From Lampropedia hyalina DSM 16112 (lineage in GTDB: Bacteria; Pseudomonadota; Gammaproteobacteria; Burkholderiales; Burkholderiaceae_C): 63,648 nt of DNA. The stretch covers positions 1 to 63,648 of the forward strand of contig NZ_FQUZ01000018.1 in the NCBI RefSeq assembly GCF_900129055.1, in the 5' to 3' direction. The notes beneath the pieces were generated by a model. That model saw nothing but the letters and a program-made list of their open reading frames with translations. It searched no databases and was not told where the DNA came from. Within the stretch, counting starts at the first letter, position 1. Each line of letters opens with the position of its first letter. Below are positions 28,632 to 36,867 of the stretch, piece after piece. The position numbers and the translations under genes were made by a program.

Positions 28632-29387
28632 ATGCAAAGCGACAAACAATCGGCCCGATGGCCCTACCCGTTCTGGATTGCCCACCGTGGCGCAGGCAAG
28701 CTCGCTCCCGAAAACACACTGGCGGCCTTCCGTCAGGGCGCGTCCTTTGGCTATCGCATGTTCGAGTGCGACGCACGCCTGAGTGCCGATGGCGTGCTCG
28801 TGCTGCTGCACGACGATGCGCTGGACCGCACCACCAACGGCAAGGGCCTGGCCGGAGAACAGACCTGGGCGGAACTCTCCCAGCTCGATGCCGGCTCCTG
28901 GTACTCGCGCCTGTGGGCGGGCGAACCCATTCCCACGCTGCGCAACGTGCTGCACTGGTGCACCACCAACCACTACGCGATCAACATCGAAATCAAGCCC
29001 ACACCGGGCACGGAAGCGGCCACCGGCAAGGCCGTGGCCAAGCTGCTGAAGAAAGTCTGGCCCGCATACCTGAAGGCTCCGCTGCTCTCCTCGTTCCAGC
29101 CCGAGGCACTGGCTGCCGCTGCCGAAGCCGCCCCGCACCTGCCCCGCGCCCTGCTGCTCGATGAGTTGCCCGACGACTTCTTCAAGACCGCGCAAAAGCT
29201 GCATTGCCAGGCCATCGTGTGCCGTCACCCGCTCTGGAACAAGAAAACCATCAAGGCCGTCCACGAAAAAGGCATGGCCGCCCTCAGCCACACCGTCAAT
29301 GACGAAGATTCTGCCGAACGGCTCATCAAGCTGGGCATCGATGGCATCATCACCGACCGGGTGGATTTTTTCACCCCGATTGTGTAA
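28632..29387 (+). CDS. ugpQ: glycerophosphodiester phosphodiesterase
   Basis: 251 residues. PFWIAHRGAGKLAPENTL has the catalytic histidine and arginine, FECDARLSADGVLVLLHDD the metal-binding residues and second histidine, and AINIEIKPTPG the conserved glutamate and lysine. It hydrolyses glycerophosphodiesters to glycerol-3-phosphate and alcohols. There is no signal peptide, so it acts in the cytoplasm (UgpQ type). The 186-base gap before it shows no other gene. Confidence 0.93.
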   Translation: MQSDKQSARWPYPFWIAHRGAGKLAPENTLAAFRQGASFGYRMFECDARLSADGVLVLLHDDALDRTTNGKGLAGEQTWAELSQLDAGSWYSRLWAGEPIPTLRNVLHWCTTNHYAINIEIKPTPGTEAATGKAVAKLLKKVWPAYLKAPLLSSFQPEALAAAAEAAPHLPRALLLDELPDDFFKTAQKLHCQAIVCRHPLWNKKTIKAVHEKGMAALSHTVNDEDSAERLIKLGIDGIITDRVDFFTPIV

Positions 29388-29392
29388 CAACC

Positions 29393-29842
29393 ATGTCAAG
29401 CCTCGCTCCTGGCCTGCCAAGACCCGTCATACAAGAAGAGCCAACGGGATGCGGAATCGCCTCTGTCGCGGCCATTCTGGGAAAAACCTATGCCGAAATG
29501 AGGACACAGGCCCACGCTTTGGGCATTAGTGCCGCCGATGAATCCCTTTGGTCAGACACACAGTACGTTCGACGCATGCTATCGAACGCGGGCGTAGCAA
29601 CCGCAGCGGATGAATGCCCATTCCTCTCATGGAATGCCTTGCCTGATCTAGCCTTGTTGGCCATCAAGCACCATCAAACAGAAGGCCGAAACTTTTGGCA
29701 CTGGGTGGTTTTCCAGCGTATAGCGGATCAAGCATTTGTTTTGGATTCAGCCAGCTATCTTCCTTGTAATGTCCGTCAGGACTTTGAAGCCATGCAGCCC
29801 GAATGGTTTATTGAAGTCCAACTTGCTCAGCAAGGTTTGTGA
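29393..29842 (+). CDS. C39-like (papain-fold) cysteine peptidase domain protein
   Basis: 149 residues, five bases after ugpQ. QEEPTGCGIASVAAILGKTY matches the bacteriocin-processing peptidase C39 signature with Cys20. FWHWVVFQRI supplies His103 and AFVLDSA supplies Asp118, in the order and spacing of the C39 triad. In known systems such domains cut double-glycine leaders, but there they are fused to an ABC transporter. Here the domain stands alone, with no export signal or visible substrate gene. Its A+T content is higher than that of its neighbours, suggesting acquisition. The protease role is inferred. Confidence 0.65.
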   Translation: MSSLAPGLPRPVIQEEPTGCGIASVAAILGKTYAEMRTQAHALGISAADESLWSDTQYVRRMLSNAGVATAADECPFLSWNALPDLALLAIKHHQTEGRNFWHWVVFQRIADQAFVLDSASYLPCNVRQDFEAMQPEWFIEVQLAQQGL

Positions 29843-29932
29843 TCGACCGTCTAGGCGACCTACCCACATATCTACGGAATAGTTCGCATACTGTTTTCGC
29901 TTTTTTTGTCCTTCCCTCAGGAGATGCACACC

Positions 29933-31231
29933 ATGTCACAGTCCCAGGCCAACTGGAAGTTTGAAACCCTCGCCGTCCACGCTGGCTACCAGCCCGATCC
30001 CACCACCAAGGCAGCGGCCACCCCGATTTACCAGACGGCCTCCTACGCCTTCGACAGTGCCCAGCACGGAGCCGACCTGTTCAACCTGGCCGTTCCCGGC
30101 AATATCTACACCCGCATCACCAACCCCACCAATGCGGTGCTGGAAGAACGCATTGCCGCGCTGGAAGGCGGTATCGGCGCACTTGCGCTGGCTTCCGGGC
30201 AGGCGGCCGTGACCTATGCCATCCTCACCATTGCCGAAGCGGGCGATAACATCGTCTCGGCTTCGGCCCTGTATGGCGGCACCTACAACCTGTTTGCCCA
30301 CACCCTGCCCCAGTTCGGCGTGACCACACGCTTTGCCGATGTGCGCGACCTCGCCAGCTTCGAGGGGCTGTTCGATGCCCGCACCAAGGCCGTGTATGTG
30401 GAATCCATCGGCAACCCGCTGGGCAACGTCACCGACATTGCCGCGATTGCCGACATCGCCCACCGCCACGGTGTGCCGCTGATCGTCGATAACACCGTCG
30501 CCACCCCTTACCTGCTGCGCCCCTTCGAGCATGGCGCAGACATCGTGGTGCATTCGCTCACCAAGTACCTGGGTGGTCACGGCACCACGCTGGGCGGCGC
30601 GATTGTCGATTCCGGGAAATTCCCCTGGGCCGAGCACAAGGAACGTTTCAAACGCCTGAACGAACCTGAGGTGAGCTACCACGGCGTGGTCTTCACCGAA
30701 GCACTGGGAGCCGCCGCCTACATTGGCCGCGCCCGCACCGTGCCACTGCGCAACACCGGCGCGGCACTGTCGCCCTTCAATGCCTTTTTGATTCTGCAAG
30801 GCATCGAAACCCTGAGCCTGCGCATGGAGCGCATCAACGCCAACAGCCTGGCCGTGGCACAGTTCCTGCAACAGCATCCGCTGGTGGAGTGGGTCAGCTA
30901 CGCCGCCCTGCCCGATCACCCCGACCATGCCCACGCGCAGAAGTACCTGGGCGGCCACGCCTCTGGCGTGCTCACATTCGGGGTCAAGGGCGGCCGTGCC
31001 GGAGGCGAACGCTTCCTCGACGCGCTGCAACTGTTCACCCGACTGGTCAATATCGGTGACGCCAAATCGTTGGCCACCCACCCCGCTTCCACCACCCACC
31101 GCCAGCTCTCGCCCGCAGAACTGGAAAAGGCCGGGGTCAAGGAAGAAACCGTGCGCCTGTCCATCGGTATCGAGCACATCGACGACCTCATCGCCGATCT
31201 GCAACAGGCATTGCAGGCCGCTGCCCAGTAA
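29933..31231 (+). CDS. metY: O-acetylhomoserine sulfhydrylase, copy 2
   Basis: 432 residues. The start ATG 29933 follows CAGGAG by nine bases; an ATG at 29924 sits on the ribosome site. The reaction and signatures are the same as in copy 1: [26 protein letters not shown] lysine K211 in [11 protein letters not shown] and [15 protein letters not shown]. The first third differs clearly from copy 1, the central part is nearly identical and the end differs slightly, with two extra residues. It is followed after six bases by waaA. This copy may serve a different thiol or condition. Confidence 0.93.
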   Translation: MSQSQANWKFETLAVHAGYQPDPTTKAAATPIYQTASYAFDSAQHGADLFNLAVPGNIYTRITNPTNAVLEERIAALEGGIGALALASGQAAVTYAILTIAEAGDNIVSASALYGGTYNLFAHTLPQFGVTTRFADVRDLASFEGLFDARTKAVYVESIGNPLGNVTDIAAIADIAHRHGVPLIVDNTVATPYLLRPFEHGADIVVHSLTKYLGGHGTTLGGAIVDSGKFPWAEHKERFKRLNEPEVSYHGVVFTEALGAAAYIGRARTVPLRNTGAALSPFNAFLILQGIETLSLRMERINANSLAVAQFLQQHPLVEWVSYAALPDHPDHAHAQKYLGGHASGVLTFGVKGGRAGGERFLDALQLFTRLVNIGDAKSLATHPASTTHRQLSPAELEKAGVKEETVRLSIGIEHIDDLIADLQQALQAAAQ

Positions 31232-31237
31232 ACGCCC

Positions 31238-32548
31238 ATGACCCCAAGCCACTGGCGGGAAGCCCTGGCCCTGCGGCTGTATTCGCTGGGCGTGTGGGCG
31301 GCCCAGCCCCTGTTGCGCCGCAAGTTGCGCCGCCGCGCCGTGCAGGAGCCGGGCTATGCCGAAGCCGTGCCGGAACGCTTCGGCTGCTATGCCGCACCCG
31401 CCACGCCCACGCCACCGCTGTGGATTCATGCCGTCTCGCTGGGAGAAAGCCGCGCGGCTGGCATTCTGCTGCGCGAGATTCGCCAGCAGCAGCCCAGCCT
31501 GCCCGTGCTGCTGACCCACGGCACGGCCACCGGACGCACCGAAGGCCAACGCCTGCTGGCCGACATCGGCATGGCAGGCGACCAGCAAGCCTGGCTGCCG
31601 TGGGATACGCCAGCCGCCGTGGCGCGGTTCCTGCAACACTTCCGGCCCCGCATGGGGGTGCTGATGGAAACCGAGGTCTGGCCGAATCTGGTGCACGCCT
31701 GCCAAGCCGCCAACGTGCCGCTGTGGCTGGTCAATGCGCGGCTGAACGAGAAATCCTTCACGGGAGCGCGCAGGCTGCCCAGCCTGTTGCCCCCCGCCTA
31801 CCGCGATCTGACCGGCGTGCTGGCACAGACTGAGGCCGATGGCCAACGCCTGCAAACACTGGGGGCGAATGTGCTGGGTATCACCGGCAACCTGAAATTC
31901 GACGAACAGCCTGCACTGGCCCTGCTGCAACAGGGGCAACACTGGCGCAGCCTGAACGCAGGCGGGCATGGCAAACCCGTGGTAGCCATGGCCAGCTCCC
32001 GCGAAGGCGAGGAAGCACTGTGGCTGGATGCTATCCACCGCCTGCCAGACCCGCGCCGTGTGCAATGGATGCTGATTCCGCGCCACCCCCAGCGGTTTGA
32101 CGAAGTGGCAGAGCTGGTGCAAGGCCGGGGCCTGACGCTCTCGCGCCGCAGCCAGTGGCAGGCCGACCAGCCATTGCCCACCGCCGATGTCTGGCTGGGC
32201 GACAGCATGGGCGAAATGCCGCTGTACTACCGGCTGGCCGATGTCGCGCTGATGGGCGCGAGCTTCGCCCCGCTGGGCGGCCAGAACCTCATCGAGGCCT
32301 GTGCCTGCGGCTGCCCGGTCATCGTCGGCCCGCACACCTTCAACTTCGCCCAGGCCGCCGAAGACGCCATTGCAGCCGGAGCCGCCGAACGTGCCCCGGA
32401 CATGCAGCAGGCCATCCACCGCGCCCTGCGGCTGGTACAGGATGCGGCCATGCGCACCGCAAGCCGCGTGTCGGCCCAGCAATTCGCCACCGCCAAGGGC
32501 GGCGCGGCCCGCGCCACGGCACGGCGATTGCTCAGTGCCCTGCGGTAA
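31238..32548 (+). CDS. waaA: 3-deoxy-D-manno-octulosonic acid (Kdo) transferase
   Basis: 436 residues. An N-terminal membrane anchor region precedes IHAVSLGESRAA with the catalytic glutamate, then RPRMGVLMETEVWPNLVHAC and VNARLNEKSF. The C-terminal GT-B half has PRHPQRFDEVAEL, DSMGEMPLYYRLADVALMG and GGQNLIEACACGCPVI. It adds Kdo to lipid A at the inner membrane, an essential step in LPS synthesis. It is tightly coupled to metY copy 2, with no obvious functional link. Confidence 0.95.
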   Translation: MTPSHWREALALRLYSLGVWAAQPLLRRKLRRRAVQEPGYAEAVPERFGCYAAPATPTPPLWIHAVSLGESRAAGILLREIRQQQPSLPVLLTHGTATGRTEGQRLLADIGMAGDQQAWLPWDTPAAVARFLQHFRPRMGVLMETEVWPNLVHACQAANVPLWLVNARLNEKSFTGARRLPSLLPPAYRDLTGVLAQTEADGQRLQTLGANVLGITGNLKFDEQPALALLQQGQHWRSLNAGGHGKPVVAMASSREGEEALWLDAIHRLPDPRRVQWMLIPRHPQRFDEVAELVQGRGLTLSRRSQWQADQPLPTADVWLGDSMGEMPLYYRLADVALMGASFAPLGGQNLIEACACGCPVIVGPHTFNFAQAAEDAIAAGAAERAPDMQQAIHRALRLVQDAAMRTASRVSAQQFATAKGGAARATARRLLSALR

Positions 32549-32563
32549 AGCCGCGATGGGCTG

Positions 32564-33229
32564 CTACTTGTGGCGTTGGCCCGGCGTGGCCGCGCCAGCA
32601 GCGGTTTTCTTCTGGCCGACTTTCGGTTCCTTGCCCTGCATCAGGCGGTTGATGTTGCCGGCATGGCGCATGAGCAAGATGGCCGACATCGCGGCCACCG
32701 CCAGCAGCACCCAGCGGTCGTACGCCCACAGGGTTCCACCTGCGACGATATAGAACAAGGGGGCCAGCAGCGCGGCCAGCACCGACGACAGCGATGAATA
32801 CCGCCAGACCGCCAGCACCAGCACCCAGCTCAGCAGCACCCACAGCCCCAGCCAGGGGCTGATGCCCAGCAGCACGCCCAGGGCCGTGGCCACGCCCTTG
32901 CCGCCCTTGAAGCGCAGAAACACCGACCAGACATGCCCGGCAAAGGCCGCCAGCCCCACGGCGGCCTGCGCCCCTTCCCACAGGCCCCAGCGTGCACCGA
33001 ACCAGCCCACCAGAGCCACGGGCAGCCAGCCCTTGGCGGCATCGAGCAGCAAAGTGAGCACCGCCGCCAGCTTGCTGCCGGAGCGCAGCACATTGGTCGC
33101 ACCCGGATTGCCACTGCCGAACGAACGGGGATCCGCCAGCCCCATGGACTTGCTCACCAGCACGGCAAACGGCACGGAGCCGAGCAGATAGGCCAGCACC
33201 ATGGCCAGCAACAGATAAATGGTTTGCAC
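32564..33229 (-). CDS. plsY: glycerol-3-phosphate acyltransferase PlsY
   Basis: 221 residues. I chose GTG 33229, preceded by GGAGG with seven-base spacing; it gives the usual QTIYLLLAMVLAYLLGSVPF N-terminus. FGSGNPGATNVLR is the first conserved loop and FKGGKGVATALGVL the glycine-rich phosphate-binding loop. Five membrane helices are predicted. PlsY uses acyl phosphate to acylate glycerol-3-phosphate, starting phospholipid synthesis. The C-terminal tail (KKTAAGAATPGQRHK) is longer than usual. An ATG start further upstream would lie inside the repeat element. Confidence 0.93.
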   Translation of the reverse strand: MQTIYLLLAMVLAYLLGSVPFAVLVSKSMGLADPRSFGSGNPGATNVLRSGSKLAAVLTLLLDAAKGWLPVALVGWFGARWGLWEGAQAAVGLAAFAGHVWSVFLRFKGGKGVATALGVLLGISPWLGLWVLLSWVLVLAVWRYSSLSSVLAALLAPLFYIVAGGTLWAYDRWVLLAVAAMSAILLMRHAGNINRLMQGKEPKVGQKKTAAGAATPGQRHK

Positions 33230-33255
33230 AATCGGCCTCCTCAAGCCTTGCTGCA

Positions 33256-33446
33256 CCTGCCCTGCCTTAGGGAAACGCTGAATCATTCCGCCCGGCCGCC
33301 GCATCCCCCTCTCGGGCGGTCTGCTGCGTTGGCTTTTGGGGTCAATAGCACCACTATTGACCCCAAAAACCGCCTTGCAGCCCATCCCGACAGGGGGCGC
33401 GGCGACTCGGGCGGAATGATTCAGCGTTTCCTTAGGGCGGGACAGG
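33256..33446. repeat. long inverted-repeat element, copy A (MITE-like)
   Basis: Two 39-base arms (33256-33294 and 33408-33446) match almost completely in inverted orientation; each contains GGAAACGCTGAATCATTCCG. Between them lies a separate perfect 15-bp hairpin (TTTTGGGGTCAATAG, loop CACCA). No gene is seen in the gap 33230-33481. A shorter version lies at 37544-37609, so this is a dispersed repeat. Confidence 0.8.
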
Positions 33447-33481
33447 CGCGTTCCCTCCAGATTTTCCGAAAACGGATTATT

Positions 33482-34918
33482 TCATGGCTGCGGGGGCGGC
33501 ACAGGCAAGAGCGTGGCGGCAGGCACACTGCCCGATGCGGCGGGCGTGCCCACCAGCGTGGCCGCTGGAGTGGGCGGCGGCGGGGGCATGGTGGCCTGGA
33601 GTGCCGCCTGGTTGCTGGCACTGGCAGCGGCAATGGCAGCCAGGGTTTCGGTGATGGCAGGCAGCTCAACGGCCTGGATGTGCTCCTGCAACTGTTGCAG
33701 GATTTGCAGCGCGTGCCGGGTATTGGCCGCCTCCAGATCGAAGTATTGCTGCAAGGCCGTCTGCACCAGTGCCAGATCGGAACGGGCCGATTCATTCTGG
33801 CGCGCCAGCAGGGCCATGCGGGCATTCATCAGTTGCAGGCGCAGGTTCTCGCGCAGAAAGAACGCCTGATCGGGGGTGAGCAGAATGGCATCCGGGTGCT
33901 GGATGTGCCGCACCCGGAACAACTGGCGCGCTTCGTCGCGCACACCGCGCCACAGCCGCCCCGGCCAGTCGCGCCAACGCTCCTGCACGGGGGCAGCGGT
34001 GTCCTGTTTCTCTGCAAGTTCGGTCACCACAGCAGTGCCCGACACACCCGAAACCCCGGCCACCGTGGCCTCCGTGGCGATTTCCACCGGCTCCAGCGGG
34101 GTCAGGCTGGCGGCGGTTTCATGGGCAGCAGCAGGGGGCTGTGATGCCGGGGCAGCCGCCTTGGACGAGGGCATGGCCGGCGTGGGCAGGTTGCCGGAAA
34201 TCACCGAAGGCGCAGGGGTTGCTTCCAGCGTGGCATGGACATGCCGGGGCTGCGGCAGATCGTGCAACTCATTGCCCACGGCATTGCGCAATGGCAGGCT
34301 GTTGATCTGCTCCAGCAGCTTGTCGATGCGCACCAGCAGACCAGCGGTATCGGTCACGGCGGCACTGGAGAGGCGCACCAGATCGCTGTCGATCGCCATT
34401 TGCAGCGATAGCAGGCGCGGCTGGTCGGAGCGTTCCAGCCGCTGGCTGGCCGTGCGCAGGGCCGCCATCAGCGGCTCGGCCAGACCCGTCAATTGCGCCT
34501 GCTGCTGTGCCAGCCGCAGGCTCAGCTCCATCTCCACCAACTGGTTGTTGGCCCAGTTGCGCGAAATATCGAATGCCAGTTGCTCCAGATTGGAGCGTTG
34601 CAGCGTGTACTCATTCAGGCGGGCATCGCCCAGTTGCACGCGCGTCATGGCATCGCGCGCCAGATCGCGTGCCTGCGTGGCGGCAGCATGGGCTTCCACC
34701 ACCTGGGCCTGGGTCTGGCTGGTTTGCAGGGCCAACTGCTCCTGAATGCGGCTGAGCTTGCGCGACTGGCTCCAGCCCAGCAACAACGCGCCACAGGTGG
34801 TGCCAACCAGCAACCAGAACGCCCACTGCGGCAGCGGCGAAGGATGCTCCAGGGATTGGGCCAGACGCATCAGGGACGAAGCCGATGGCTCCGATGAGGG
34901 GGGTGGGGAAGGCTTCAC
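33482..34918 (-). CDS. hemX: HemX-like protein (uroporphyrinogen-III methyltransferase-like family)
   Basis: 478 residues from GTG 34918; ATG 34870 is an alternative start. A short Pro/Ser-rich cytoplasmic part is followed by a single membrane helix (LPQWAFWLLVGTTCGALLLG). Next come a long coiled-coil region (QEQLALQTSQTQAQVVEA), the HemX-like core with FDISRNWANNQLVEMELSLR and ILLTPDQAFFLRENLRLQLM, and a Pro/Ala-rich tail. HemX usually lies in the hemCDXY cluster and is not a true methyltransferase; its role is unclear. hemC and hemD are not adjacent. Two Ala/Pro-rich insertions make it longer than the E. coli protein. Confidence 0.82.
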   Translation of the reverse strand: MKPSPPPSSEPSASSLMRLAQSLEHPSPLPQWAFWLLVGTTCGALLLGWSQSRKLSRIQEQLALQTSQTQAQVVEAHAAATQARDLARDAMTRVQLGDARLNEYTLQRSNLEQLAFDISRNWANNQLVEMELSLRLAQQQAQLTGLAEPLMAALRTASQRLERSDQPRLLSLQMAIDSDLVRLSSAAVTDTAGLLVRIDKLLEQINSLPLRNAVGNELHDLPQPRHVHATLEATPAPSVISGNLPTPAMPSSKAAAPASQPPAAAHETAASLTPLEPVEIATEATVAGVSGVSGTAVVTELAEKQDTAAPVQERWRDWPGRLWRGVRDEARQLFRVRHIQHPDAILLTPDQAFFLRENLRLQLMNARMALLARQNESARSDLALVQTALQQYFDLEAANTRHALQILQQLQEHIQAVELPAITETLAAIAAASASNQAALQATMPPPPPTPAATLVGTPAASGSVPAATLLPVPPPQP

Positions 34919-34959
34919 GACAGTCTGGCAATCAGGAAAATGGGGAGCACACAGAAGAA

Positions 34960-35586
34960 TTAGCCGATGAGGGAGCGGCCCCCTGCCCAGGCAGCCCAGG
35001 CCAGAAAGCTGAAATAAACCAGCGTCAGGACAATCATCCCATACCCGGCCGCCACCAGCAGGCCATCGCGCTGCGACATGCCTACCGCCAGCAGCAAAAT
35101 GGCAATGCCGGGGAGTGTGTTGGAGAACGGAATCAGTCCCAGCGGCAGCATCAGCAACAGCGCGGCAAAAATCAGTGCCAGGCCATTGACACGGTTCATC
35201 ACCAGGCTGTTGCTCAGCACGGCCAGACGGTGCGGCTTGAGAAAACCATCTACCTTGCGCAACACCCCCACACCGCGCTGGAGTGTGGGTTTGAGCTTGA
35301 GCCAATCGAGCTGGCGGTCGGCCACGAAGGCAGGCAGCCACGGCAGGGTGTTGAGGGTGATGGCTACACCAATGAGCAAAATGGCCGCACCGAACACCGT
35401 GGATACCCCCGGAATGGATACGGGAAACAGAAACGGCAGCGTCATCAGGGCACACAGCATCAGCAGCCCCTGCTCACCCATCAGGGTCAGCAACTCGCGC
35501 ACGCTGATGGTCGGGGACTGCACGCTGTAGAGCATCCGGCTGATGGTTTCACTGGCGGGCGGCAAGGATTGGGGAGATGGTTTCAT
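34960..35586 (-). CDS. ExoD-family exopolysaccharide synthesis protein
   Basis: 208 residues. TISVRELLTLMGEQGLLMLC is the ExoD N-terminal motif, LPFLFPVSIPGVSTVFGAAI the first membrane segment, and LKPTLQRGVGVLRKVDGFLK and RVNGLALIFAALLLMLPL the conserved second half. Four or five helices are predicted. ExoD affects exopolysaccharide production in rhizobia, but the mechanism is unknown. It lies 41 bases upstream of hemX on the same strand. Confidence 0.85.
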   Translation of the reverse strand: MKPSPQSLPPASETISRMLYSVQSPTISVRELLTLMGEQGLLMLCALMTLPFLFPVSIPGVSTVFGAAILLIGVAITLNTLPWLPAFVADRQLDWLKLKPTLQRGVGVLRKVDGFLKPHRLAVLSNSLVMNRVNGLALIFAALLLMLPLGLIPFSNTLPGIAILLLAVGMSQRDGLLVAAGYGMIVLTLVYFSFLAWAAWAGGRSLIG

Positions 35587-35654
35587 GGGTGGGGTCTGCA
35601 AGCCTGCAAAGAGGCGATTCAATGGCGGAAGTGTCCGGCGGACACCGCGAAAGG

Positions 35655-35800
35655 CTTGACATCCTCTCCTGCCTAAAGGCAGGAGATTCCTCCTGCGAGA
35701 CGGCAATGCCCTGCCGCGAGAATGTTGCGTGCTGCGTTCACGTCGCGGTCGTGTGCCGCTCCACATTCGCTGCACGTCCATTCTCTTATTCCAAGACCTG
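35655..35800 (-). ncRNA. candidate omega (re)RNA guide of TnpB
   Basis: In known IS605 elements the guide RNA covers the 3' end of tnpB and the right end, with its guide part reading into flanking DNA. Here that would be about 35800 down to 35655, with guide sequence beyond 35655. The sequence shows the conserved right-end hairpin. The RNA itself and its 5' end are inferred. Confidence 0.4.
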
Positions 35801-36734
35801 CGATACCTTTGGGCCTCTGCGGCGGCAGACTGCCGCACGCAGAACAGGTCTGGGTCGAATACGCTTCGTTCACTTCCTCAAAAACCACTCCGGCCTGATG
35901 GCACTTGTATTCCAAAGCGGTTTTCAACGATGACCAGCCCGCGTCCAGCGTGGACTTGGCCATCCTGGTTTTGACCAGCTTCGCGCTGGCCACGTCGCCC
36001 ACGAAGATGGCGGCGTTGTTCTTCACAAGCTCCGTCGTGAACTTGTGGATTTCGTCTTTTCGGCGGTTGGCTATTTTTGCGTGAATCGCCCTGACGCGCT
36101 TTTTCTTGCGTGCCCGCTGCGCAATGGCAAGCTGCGGCTCCAGTTCCCGATACCAGCGGCCATGCAGCTTCTGGCCCGTGCTGGTGGTGGCGCAGTCTTT
36201 CAGGCCAAGGTCAATGCCGACCGAGGCCGTACCTTCACCCGCTTGGACTTCAACCTGTACTGCCACGTTGAAATACCAGCGGCCACGCGCATCTTCGTTG
36301 AAGCTGGCAGTCTTGAATTTGTACTGGCTCAAGCCGTAGGAATCCCACACACTGAAATAATGGCCGTTGTGATAGACCTGCCCGTTCTTCCAAGAAGCTG
36401 CGCCGGTGTTTATCGGTATCCAGCCCAGGCTACGTTTGCTGCCAGTGGATTTACGCCAGTTCAGCCGGGCGCGTTTGAATTGACGGCGGCGTGTGACGTA
36501 CTCCTGCGCCACACATTGCAGCGTTTGGCTGTGCAAGCCCAGCTCCTTGGCGGCTCCTTTGGTGTACGGATGAATATCGTAGGCGGACAGCCATTTTCCG
36601 CGCTCCCGAATCGATCGGCTGGAGAGCGCATTGATGAAATTCCAGACGAAATTGACCTGCCGCGCCATCTGCAACAGCAGCGACGCGTGCTTGTCCTTCA
36701 CGCGGAGTTTCAGGGTTTTGACAACGGTAGCCAT
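35673..36734 (-). CDS. tnpB: RNA-guided endonuclease TnpB
   Basis: 353 residues. The RuvC catalytic residues look intact: D175 in GIDLGLKD, E287 in VFEEVNEAYSTQTC and D331 in [13 protein letters not shown] zinc finger is formed by C297, C300, C321 and C324. The N-terminal part (VKTLKLRVKDKHASLL, VNFVWNFINAL) is the usual helical recognition region. TnpB cuts DNA guided by an RNA from the element's right end and helps keep the element at its site. The protein is about 50 residues shorter than ISDra2 TnpB, within the range for the family. The stop codon lies in the loop of the right-end hairpin. Confidence 0.93.
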   Translation of the reverse strand: MATVVKTLKLRVKDKHASLLLQMARQVNFVWNFINALSSRSIRERGKWLSAYDIHPYTKGAAKELGLHSQTLQCVAQEYVTRRRQFKRARLNWRKSTGSKRSLGWIPINTGAASWKNGQVYHNGHYFSVWDSYGLSQYKFKTASFNEDARGRWYFNVAVQVEVQAGEGTASVGIDLGLKDCATTSTGQKLHGRWYRELEPQLAIAQRARKKKRVRAIHAKIANRRKDEIHKFTTELVKNNAAIFVGDVASAKLVKTRMAKSTLDAGWSSLKTALEYKCHQAGVVFEEVNEAYSTQTCSACGSLPPQRPKGIAGLGIREWTCSECGAAHDRDVNAARNILAAGHCRLAGGISCL

Positions 36735-36867
36735 GGTGCTGACTTTAACAGAGAGGGTATATTTCCAATGTGTTATCTATGAACCAAAATGGAACCCTTT
36801 GGGTTGCGCGCTCTGTATCCCCGTCGTGAACGACGGGGCTTTCCGCGCACCCTGATAATTCTGCCCC

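Larger units (their letters stand above)
35655..36850 (-). mobile_element. TnpB-only IS200/IS605-type element
   Basis: A complete element with tnpB and no tnpA. The right end is set by comparison with a second copy at the window end; both share sequence up to GCTTGACATCCT and differ beyond it. The right-end hairpin is CTCCTGCC-TAAA-GGCAGGAG. The left-end hairpin is CCCCGTCG-TGAA-CGACGGGG at 36819-36838; the outer left boundary is approximate. Such elements need a TnpA from elsewhere to move. Confidence 0.8.

Noticed and set aside
29936-32482. Antisense frame of 848 codons over metY copy 2 and waaA
   Set aside because: Shadow of two well-identified genes; no known motif.
35655-36850. tnpA of the IS605 type next to tnpB
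   Set aside because: The flanks hold only the left-end hairpin and an unrelated HAD gene, so the element lacks its own transposase.
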